From assembly GCA_964437505.1 (NCBI GenBank), contig CAYTGU010000031.1, forward strand, positions 1-7,131: a DNA stretch of 7,131 bases, given 5' to 3'. This stretch comes from JAHJDO01 sp964437505 (lineage in GTDB: Bacteria; JAHJDO01). Position 1 is the stretch's first letter; every line of letters starts with the position of its first letter. This document shows positions 1 to 4,865 of this stretch, in pieces. The notes under the pieces were generated by a model. The model was not told the origin of the DNA and searched no databases. It worked only from the letters and a program-made list of their open reading frames with translations. Both the position numbers and the translations under genes were made by a program.

Positions 1-297
1 GTCTAATTTTTCAACACGAAGTTTCTTTACAGTAGGCTTATTAATCATAGCCGGCATCCATGCAGGTGCATTAGCAGGTTTTGCAACTTTAGCTACAGAA
101 CCCTTAAATATATGCAATCTCCATTTGCCGTCTTTCTTCTGCCCATGTTCTCTGAGCTTGATCAGACCATCGCTGTCTTTCAACCCTCTGGAAGCAGCCT
201 TTAGAGCAGCCTGTCTTGCTCCTTTGCCCTTAAATACATTGTCTTCCTTTTTGCCTATTCTTAATGAATAGAGCTTTGCTTCTGCTTTCTTTGCCAT
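1..297 (-). CDS. MC1-like non-histone chromosomal protein (3' end outside window)
   Basis: Small basic DNA-binding protein of the MC1 family. In methanogenic archaea, MC1 is a monomeric architectural protein that sharply bends DNA and helps compact the chromosome. Ninety-nine codons are visible with no stop; the family is usually about 93 residues, so only the last few codons are probably missing. The sequence lines up with remembered Methanosarcina MC1 throughout: GARQAALKAASRG (residues 26-38), IKLREHG (46-52), LHIFKG (61-66), PAWMPAMINKP (78-88) and VKKLRVEKLD (90-99). The arginine of the RQAALKAA segment, the AWMP block and the later KP proline, parts of the DNA-binding surface in archaeal MC1, are kept; the tryptophan after the HVFKA segment is not. 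The start is the ATG at 297, preceded by a near-perfect Shine-Dalgarno. It is monocistronic from its own promoter, downstream of tRNA-Pro. Family assignment is firm; a role in nucleoid structure is inferred. Confidence 0.88.
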   Translation of the reverse strand, partial: MAKKAEAKLYSLRIGKKEDNVFKGKGARQAALKAASRGLKDSDGLIKLREHGQKKDGKWRLHIFKGSVAKVAKPANAPAWMPAMINKPTVKKLRVEKLD

Positions 298-301
298 TGT
301 C

Positions 302-311
302 TCACCTCCTT
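302..311 (-). promoter_or_regulatory. Strong ribosome binding site of the MC1-like gene
   Basis: Read on the minus strand this is AAGGAGGTGA, nearly the full anti-16S complement, with 7 bases between GGAGG and the ATG at 297. It fixes the start codon and suggests high translation, as expected of an abundant nucleoid protein. It also argues for bacterial-type initiation, although some archaea use similar sites. Confidence 0.8.
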
Positions 312-329
312 GTTTTTGCCGTTCTTTTT

Positions 330-359
330 ATTATAATCCAAAGTTTCTACAAAATGCAA
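330..359 (-). promoter_or_regulatory. Probable sigma70-type promoter of the MC1-like gene
   Basis: On the minus strand a perfect TATAAT (335-330) lies 18 bases downstream of TTGCAT (359-354), which matches three of six positions of the -35 consensus. Transcription would start near 323, giving a leader of roughly 25 bases that holds only the ribosome binding site. It is the only good candidate in the spacer between the tRNA and this gene. The -10 is convincing; the -35 is weak and this is AT-rich DNA, so the call is moderate. Confidence 0.5.
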
Positions 360-480
360 ATAAAAAATCGCTATTCACTGGCAATATTAAAGCCATAGCA
401 TATGCATTTAGTCAGTAACCCAACGTCTGCTATCGTTTTACGCATCTACATATATCCGGAATTCGACAACTTGAAACTAG

Positions 481-554
481 TCGGGGCGAGTGGATTCGAA
501 CCACCGACCTCCACGTCCCGAACGTGGCGCGCTACCAAGCTGCGCTACGCCCCG
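481..554 (-). tRNA. tRNA-Pro (anticodon CGG)
   Basis: The minus strand folds as a complete 74-base cloverleaf: acceptor CGGGGCG/CGCCCCG with discriminator A, D-arm with GCGC stem and AGCTTGGTA loop, anticodon stem CCACG/CGTGG around the loop TTCGGGA, five-base variable region, and T-arm GGTGG/CCACT around TTCGAAT. The anticodon is CGG, reading the proline codon CCG. The C1-G72 pair and A73 are typical of bacterial tRNA-Pro. No CCA is encoded (the next bases are CTA), so the tail must be added enzymatically. The 5' end lies one base after the stop codon of the VTT-family gene, so the transcript is either cut out of that mRNA or made from a promoter inside that gene. Confidence 0.97.
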
Positions 555-555
555 C

Positions 556-1173
556 TTAATTCTTAATTGCAAACTTAAGTATCAAAAATCCTGCTATTAA
601 AAGAATAGTAAATAAAATTGTCAAAAGATTAAAATATTTATTTATGAACTTTTTAACAGGTTCCCCAAAAACTTTTATTAATCCGCCTACAATAAAAAAT
701 CTCAATCCTCTTCCTAATACTGAGGATACAAGAAAAACAATAAAACCAATTTTACAAACACCTGCAGCAATTGTAAAAACCTTATATGGAATAGGTGTGA
801 AACCTGAGATAAATACTGCCCAGAAGGCATTGTCATTATATAGATCTTTTACATAGTTAAAAGATTCAGGAGTAAATCCCGGAATATATTTAAAAAAGAA
901 ATTACTTGCATATTCCCATATCTTCATACCTATAAAATATCCGCATATTCCACCTGATACAGATCCCAGCGTTGTTATGAGACTATACAGTAAGGCTCTT
1001 GCTGGCTTTGATACACAAAGAGCTATTAACAAAACATCTGGAGGTACAGGAAAACAAGAAGACTCTGTAAAAGCTAATAAAAATAATGCTGCACTTGAAT
1101 ACCTTGAATTAGCCCAGCTTAAAACCCAGTTATATAATCGTCTAATAATATTTCTGCTCACTATTCCATCCAT
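556..1173 (-). CDS. VTT/DedA-superfamily membrane protein, YqaA-like
   Basis: Integral inner-membrane protein of 205 residues in the VTT (SNARE-associated/DedA) superfamily, closest in pattern to YqaA-type proteins. Visible family features are the re-entrant segment with E37 and SSCFPVPPD (38-46), a Gly-rich turn ending GYFIG (78-82), the second re-entrant segment FISGFTPIPYKVFTIAAG (121-138), GRGLRFF (154-160), and a last membrane helix near 182-202. DedA and VTT proteins are linked to lipid scrambling or to recycling of undecaprenyl phosphate; the substrate here cannot be read from sequence. The ATG at 1173 has AGG five bases upstream and overlaps the end of pcm by 32 bp; an in-frame GTG at 1161 is a weaker alternative that would still overlap. 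It is the last protein gene of the run, with tRNA-Pro beginning one base after its TAA. Confidence 0.88.
   Translation of the reverse strand: MDGIVSRNIIRRLYNWVLSWANSRYSSAALFLLAFTESSCFPVPPDVLLIALCVSKPARALLYSLITTLGSVSGGICGYFIGMKIWEYASNFFFKYIPGFTPESFNYVKDLYNDNAFWAVFISGFTPIPYKVFTIAAGVCKIGFIVFLVSSVLGRGLRFFIVGGLIKVFGEPVKKFINKYFNLLTILFTILLIAGFLILKFAIKN
596..624 (-). promoter_or_regulatory. Possible internal promoter for tRNA-Pro, inside the VTT gene
   Basis: On the minus strand TTGACA (624-619, perfect -35) is followed after exactly 17 bases by TTTAAT (601-596, five of six of the -10 consensus). Transcription would begin near 589, about 35 bases before the 5' end of the tRNA. The hexamers sit in codons for the last hydrophobic helix of the VTT protein, so chance agreement in TTT/ATT-rich coding DNA is possible. 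Position and spacing make a dedicated tRNA promoter plausible. Confidence 0.5.
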
Positions 1174-1801
1174 GCTTACCTATCAATGGTACAAACATAC
1201 ATCCGCAGATATTTTTGGTTCTTATTTTTTTATTGATTTTTGAAACAACAACAAGTTCTTGAGAAAAAGAGTTCCCTACAGGAATAACTATCCTTCCCCC
1301 CTCTGCTAATTGATCTATAAGAACTTGCGAAACATGAGGAGCTCCAGCTGTTACCATTATCCCATCATAGGGAGCATTCTCAGGCCAACCCAGCGTGCCA
1401 TCTCCTGTCTTAAATCTTATGTTTTTATATCCCAAATGTCTAAGTGTTTCTTGCGCTCCTATGGATAACGCACTAATTTTTTCTATTGTGTAAACGAAAG
1501 ATCCTAATTCTGCCAGGACCGCTGTCTGATACCCAGAACCTGTCCCCAGTTCCAAAATTTTCTCTCCGCCGCTAAGCTTCAAACATTCGCTCATCAAAGC
1601 AACCATATACGGCTGTGATATAGTTTGAGACTCTCCTATGGAAAGCGGCTGGTCAGTATATGCAATTGAGACAACTTCTGAGGGAACAAAGATGTGTCTT
1701 GGCACTTTGCTCATAGCGTCAAGGACACGCTTATCGCTGATTCCTCTATGCGCCAGCTGAATGTCTACCATATCAAGCCGTTCGTTTGTATAATCTTTCA
1801 T
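1142..1801 (-). CDS. pcm: Protein-L-isoaspartate O-methyltransferase
   Basis: S-adenosylmethionine-dependent cytosolic enzyme that methylates L-isoaspartyl residues in aged proteins so that they can revert to aspartate. The 219-residue product is of normal bacterial Pcm length. Seen in order: the family signature around the substrate site, TDQPLSIGESQTISQPYMVA (49-68); SAM motif I, LELGTGSGYQTAVLAELG (83-100); the acidic residue region IEK (106-108); GDG (133-135); and PYDGIMVTAGAP (144-155) followed by LAEGGRIVIPVG (165-176). A GTG at 1810 is in frame but lies within the AGGAG ribosome binding site, so the ATG at 1801 is chosen. It forms an ATGA overlap with the stop of the AsmA-like gene, implying translational coupling. 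Its 3' end overlaps the VTT gene. The repair function has no evident pathway link with its envelope-gene neighbours. Confidence 0.95.
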   Translation of the reverse strand: MKDYTNERLDMVDIQLAHRGISDKRVLDAMSKVPRHIFVPSEVVSIAYTDQPLSIGESQTISQPYMVALMSECLKLSGGEKILELGTGSGYQTAVLAELGSFVYTIEKISALSIGAQETLRHLGYKNIRFKTGDGTLGWPENAPYDGIMVTAGAPHVSQVLIDQLAEGGRIVIPVGNSFSQELVVVSKINKKIRTKNICGCMFVPLIGKHGWNSEQKYY

Positions 1802-2907
1802 TTTAACCACTCCTGCAAACCTGATGATACTTTTAACGCTATTATCTCAGCAAGTATATTCTCTATTATTGGACTGAAGTCTACCTCGGGCTTTTTCAAG
1901 GTTCCCTTTATTGGAAATCTCAGATCAATATTGCCCTTTTTCACTTTCACATAGTTAATAATATCTCTATAAGTAAGCCCAACAAGAACTTGTTTATCTA
2001 AATTTCGCTCTTTATTTATACTTAAGGATAAGTCTTTTGTTAATATATGCTGAGAAAAGTCAAGTTTGCCTTTTCTGCATGTACCAATTAATGAAATGTC
2101 TGCTGTGCCTTTTTTAACATAGATTGGAGTATCAGCATAGCGCTGTACAATATGTGTTATATCTATATTAGAACATTTTGTTTCCAAAGAGAAATCTCCT
2201 TTTGAACTCTTGAGGTCAGCACTTGCCTTTAAAGCGACTTTAACATGCTGCTTCGACCCAAAATCAATACCTAAAGAGACCTCTGCTGGCTGAGTAGGAC
2301 AATAAAAAATATTCCTTATTTTAGCATCTAAGTTTTTAATTGACAATAAAACCACATCATCAGAATTTATCTCAACTCTGACATGGTTTATTGACGCATT
2401 TTTTATTCCAAACCTAGCCTTCAGTAAATCAGGGATTTTAAAAGAATCATCAAACGCACTCCCTTTTAATAAATAGGCCGCTATAACACCAACTATCAAA
2501 TTCCTTGGATCTTTCTGAAAGTCTTTGCTGCTCATCAGCATTCCATGACTAATATGTGATTGTATAACAGGCTTATTAAAACTTATATCTTCTAAAACAA
2601 TTCTCCCTTTTAATACTCCTCCTATATTTATCTTGATAAAAATATTCTCGACACTAGCATGAAGCTTGCTGTCTTTTATATATTTATCAACAAATATGTT
2701 GCTGAAAACAATTTCCCTCTTTATTATATCTACATGGGGCTTGTGCATCTTTATGTTACAGTTAAACGTACTCTCACATATACCTTTAACCTTATAATAC
2801 ATTACGTTAGATACTACTGTATTTAGCATTAGTATGACTACGAACAGTATAACTATAGCCCCAGTGAGAATTAAAACCCATGGTCGGATAAACTTGTTTT
2901 TTTTCAT
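1798..2907 (-). CDS. AsmA-like / DUF748-type membrane-anchored periplasmic protein
   Basis: A 369-residue protein with a basic N-terminus, one membrane helix at about 10-30 and no further hydrophobic span, so an inner-membrane anchor with a periplasmic body. The body is rich in alternating beta-strand pattern. It has the style of the AsmA/TamB/DUF748 group: an early segment IGGVLKGRIVLEDISFNKPVI in which strands alternate with a conserved-looking KP turn, and near the C-terminus FPIKGTLKKPEVDFSPIIENIL, a phrase typical of AsmA-like C-termini. AsmA-family proteins are implicated in carrying phospholipid between membranes or in outer-membrane homeostasis; that role is inferred here. At 369 residues it is short for the family. 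The ATG at 2907 is preferred (AGGA with a 5-base spacer); the ATG at 2913 overlaps that site. It starts 11 bp after the glycosyltransferase stop and overlaps pcm by 4 bp. Confidence 0.65.
   Translation of the reverse strand: MKKNKFIRPWVLILTGAIVILFVVILMLNTVVSNVMYYKVKGICESTFNCNIKMHKPHVDIIKREIVFSNIFVDKYIKDSKLHASVENIFIKINIGGVLKGRIVLEDISFNKPVIQSHISHGMLMSSKDFQKDPRNLIVGVIAAYLLKGSAFDDSFKIPDLLKARFGIKNASINHVRVEINSDDVVLLSIKNLDAKIRNIFYCPTQPAEVSLGIDFGSKQHVKVALKASADLKSSKGDFSLETKCSNIDITHIVQRYADTPIYVKKGTADISLIGTCRKGKLDFSQHILTKDLSLSINKERNLDKQVLVGLTYRDIINYVKVKKGNIDLRFPIKGTLKKPEVDFSPIIENILAEIIALKVSSGLQEWLK
1810..1814 (-). promoter_or_regulatory. Ribosome binding site deciding the pcm start
   Basis: AGGAG on the minus strand, inside the last codons of the AsmA-like gene and 8 bases before the ATG at 1801. 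It includes the first base of the upstream in-frame GTG (1810), which therefore cannot be served by it. Confidence 0.7.
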
Positions 2908-2918
2908 ACACATCCTAT

Positions 2919-3617
2919 TTATCTAAGAAATATACTGGAGAATATAAGACGAATGAATTTTAGAGTATCTTTCAGCGGCCTTATTTTGCTCCGGGCATCT
3001 GGTAAGTATACTGTTTTTATGGGAATTTCTTTTATTCTAAATCCTTTTCTGCCCGCTTTTATCAATATTTCAGATTCTGTTTCAAAATTATTTGTTAACA
3101 GATTAATATTTCTCAATATCTCTGTCCTAATAAGCCTGTAACCGGACTGAGTATCGTTAATCCTGCAGGAAAGGAATAGTGAAGTAAAAAAGGAGGTTAT
3201 TCTATTTGTATGCAGTCGTACAAATGGCATATTTTTGGTGTCGCTCATCCTGTTGCCTACAACTATATCAGCGCTATTCTTCCTAAACTCCTCTATAAAC
3301 TTCGGAAGCTCTGTATGATCGTGCTGTCTGTCCGCATCCATAGTTATTAAAGCATTAAATCCTTTTCTTTCAACATATGAAAAACCAGTTCTCAGAGCTG
3401 CTCCTTTACCCTGATTGCTTACATGTCTTATAACTATAGCTCCACCATCCATAGCTCTCTGAGAAGTATTATCTGTTGACCCATCATCTACTACTACTAC
3501 ATCCTTAACTATTTTTTTAATATCCTTTATCAAATCGCAGACATGTTCTTCTTCATTAAAACATGGCAATAAAACACAAATATTACCTCTGGGTTTAACA
3601 CTTGATATTTGCTTAAT
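2919..3617 (-). CDS. GT2 family glycosyltransferase (dolichyl/polyprenyl-phosphate sugar synthase type), probable ATT start
   Basis: Inverting GT-A glycosyltransferase of family 2, resembling DPM1-type enzymes that load a sugar from a nucleotide donor onto a polyprenyl phosphate. With an ATT start it is 232 residues. Motifs: first strand and turn ICVLLPCFNEEEHV (13-26); VVVDDGSTDNT (41-51) for the nucleotide; HVSNQGKGAALRTGF (65-79); the metal-binding DAD in ITMDADRQHD (91-100); GNRMSD (121-126); and DTQSGYRLI (155-163), characteristic of this subgroup. There is no transmembrane domain, only a hydrophobic C-terminal tail (about 219-232) that may touch the membrane. The only conventional start in frame is TTG at 3569, which has no ribosome binding site and would begin inside strand 1, at LPCFNEE. 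The ATT at 3617 has GGGAGG eight bases upstream and directly follows the acyltransferase stop. Family is certain; the sugar and acceptor are unknown; the start is inferred. Confidence 0.85.
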   Translation of the reverse strand: MKQISSVKPRGNICVLLPCFNEEEHVCDLIKDIKKIVKDVVVVDDGSTDNTSQRAMDGGAIVIRHVSNQGKGAALRTGFSYVERKGFNALITMDADRQHDHTELPKFIEEFRKNSADIVVGNRMSDTKNMPFVRLHTNRITSFFTSLFLSCRINDTQSGYRLIRTEILRNINLLTNNFETESEILIKAGRKGFRIKEIPIKTVYLPDARSKIRPLKDTLKFIRLIFSSIFLR

Positions 3618-4481
3618 TTATTCTTCCTCCCATATGTGATGAAAAAGCAACCATTGTTCAGGATAAAGACCTATATATTTTTCAATAACCATTATAATCC
3701 GCAAAGCTGTTTTTCTTATGCTTTCAGTTCTATTATATGCATTTTGTGCAAAAAATGGCTTCTCAAAAATTAGTTTATATGTCTCATCTGATTGTCTGAT
3801 AGCAAAAACTGGCAGTACAGCCGCTCCTGTCTCAACAGCCATCATTGCAGGTCCTTTTGGAACAATTGCCGCTTTGCCAAAGAAATCCAGTTTAATTCCT
3901 TTCCTGAATATATCTCTATCCCCCAAAACAGCTACTGCTTCTCCTTTTCTTAATACACGAAGCGCCTTCCTAAACGCAGACCCTACAGGGATTATATTCA
4001 TGTTTTTTCGTTCTCTCTGCCTAATAAAGAACTGGTTAACTCTCGGGTTATCATGACTTAAGACAATTGCATTTATAGGGTAACCCTTTAGAGAATGCGT
4101 TATTGCTCCTATTTCCCAGTTGCCAAGATGTGCGCTCAGTGCGATTACTCCCTTCTTATAACTAAAAGCCTCATCTATGTAATGCCTGTTCTCTATTTTT
4201 ACAATCTCATCAATGTTATTTACATGTATTTTGGGGAAGAATAAAAAATCTGCTAGATATTTACCGAAATTCAAATAAGTTTGCCATATTAGCTTACGAA
4301 ATTCCCCCTTGATTAATTTCCCTTTCATAACATGAGAAAGGTTGTCTCTAACAGCCTGCCTACTCTGCCATGAAAAGTAGTAATATAATCTGCTAACTAT
4401 CCTTGCCACACAATATGCCCATTTCTTGGAAAGATAAATGGCAAGAAACTGAGCAATAATATAACATAAATAACGAATCAT
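3618..4481 (-). CDS. LpxL/HtrB-family lipid acyltransferase
   Basis: A 287-residue enzyme of the lysophospholipid/lipid A biosynthesis acyltransferase family. The E. coli members (LpxL, LpxM) transfer a fatty acyl chain from acyl-ACP to the lipid A precursor on the cytoplasmic face of the inner membrane. Visible features: hydrophobic N-terminal anchor (about 1-20); QAVRDNLSHV (42-51), like the usual R-x-N-L segment; the catalytic HX4E box with H118 and E123 in SAHLGNWEIGA; AVLGDRDIFRKG (184-195), the counterpart of the family's DQD region; PKGPAMMAVETGAAVLPVF (208-226); and the C-terminal PEQWLLFHHIW (274-284). The start ATG at 4481 has AGAGG with an 11-base spacer, a little long. It is the first gene of the compact run after a 384-bp spacer. 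Whether the acceptor is lipid A or another lipid (PIM-type acyltransferases share the fold) cannot be told, so no symbol is given. Confidence 0.9.
   Translation of the reverse strand: MIRYLCYIIAQFLAIYLSKKWAYCVARIVSRLYYYFSWQSRQAVRDNLSHVMKGKLIKGEFRKLIWQTYLNFGKYLADFLFFPKIHVNNIDEIVKIENRHYIDEAFSYKKGVIALSAHLGNWEIGAITHSLKGYPINAIVLSHDNPRVNQFFIRQRERKNMNIIPVGSAFRKALRVLRKGEAVAVLGDRDIFRKGIKLDFFGKAAIVPKGPAMMAVETGAAVLPVFAIRQSDETYKLIFEKPFFAQNAYNRTESIRKTALRIIMVIEKYIGLYPEQWLLFHHIWEEE
3626..3631 (-). promoter_or_regulatory. Ribosome binding site for the glycosyltransferase's non-standard start
   Basis: GGGAGG on the minus strand, inside the last codons of the acyltransferase gene. Eight bases separate it from ATT at 3617, the optimum distance, whereas no ATG, GTG or TTG lies within reach: the next in-frame candidate, TTG at 3569, is more than 50 bases away. 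The site is the main evidence for initiation at ATT. Confidence 0.6.
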
Positions 4482-4865
4482 TTTTAGTTAATCCTCTGTC
4501 TATAACGTACTTTATTAAGATTAAGACTACCAAATAAAAACAAATATTGCCAGCCAAAATAAAACAGAGCGAAGCTAACACATTAATAAGACAATTTTGA
4601 GATTGCGCTTAGATTGCATCTGGACTTTTAATACCTAATCTGTTACAAAAAGTATAACTTGTGCTAAGATTTGTGGTAGGAATATATCTTGTTAAGCCAT
4701 TTCTCTAAAATTGACAAAAAAGGTATTTAGCGGTCGTTACAAAGACATATATGAAAACTTAAACTGCCTGAAGGAACCCATACTATTAGATTTATTTATA
4801 AACCAAAGAGTTTTATAATAGGGACATGGATCAGTTTAGTGAGTTTATTACTAGTAATTATAGGA
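4482..4865. other. Intergenic region of 384 bp, no convincing gene
   Basis: This AT-rich spacer separates the TPR membrane protein from the acyltransferase. Both strands carry frequent stops. The longest frame (minus, GTG at 4581 to 4393, 62 codons) is hydrophobic but has no ribosome binding site and runs 89 bases into the acyltransferase gene. There is a perfect 12-bp palindrome at 4847-4858, an all-A/T hairpin at 4796-4818 and a direct repeat of AGATTGC (4600-4606 and 4611-4617, 11-bp period). None of these looks like a Rho-independent terminator or a riboswitch I recognise. It probably holds the promoter and a long leader of the acyltransferase operon. Confidence 0.6.
4681..4709 (-). promoter_or_regulatory. 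Candidate promoter of the envelope operon
   Basis: On the minus strand TTTAGA (4709-4704, four of six of the -35 consensus) precedes TATATT (4686-4681, five of six of the -10) by 17 bases. It would give a leader of about 190 bases before the acyltransferase ATG. In AT-rich DNA such matches are common, so this is only the best candidate seen in the spacer. Confidence 0.25.

Noticed and set aside
378..480. Terminator or small RNA downstream of tRNA-Pro
   Set aside because: Only short imperfect inverted repeats (for example ATAGCA/TGCTAT with a long loop) were found, with no G+C stem followed by T residues.
644..1243. Plus-strand frames opposite the VTT and pcm genes
   Set aside because: They are antisense shadows of two well-supported minus-strand genes and have no initiation signals or family features.
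1799..1810. GTG at 1810 as the pcm start
   Set aside because: Its first base belongs to the AGGAG ribosome binding site, and the ATG at 1801 has ideal spacing and an ATGA junction.
4393..4581. Hydrophobic 62-codon minus-strand frame starting at GTG
   Set aside because: It has no ribosome binding site and runs 89 bases into the acyltransferase gene in another frame. Its hydrophobicity is what T-rich DNA gives by chance. Kept only as a possible decayed remnant.
4711..4739. Plus-strand TTGACA as a promoter
   Set aside because: The sequence 17 bases downstream is TCGTTA, no usable -10, and there is no plus-strand gene for it to serve.
4796..4818. Hairpin TTATAAA/TTTATAA as terminator of the TPR membrane gene
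   Set aside because: The stem is only A-T pairs and no run of T follows on the minus strand, so it would not act as a Rho-independent terminator.
4847..4858. Perfect 12-bp palindrome ATTACTAGTAAT
   Set aside because: A single short A/T-rich palindrome just after a stop codon is expected by chance, and no second copy was seen.
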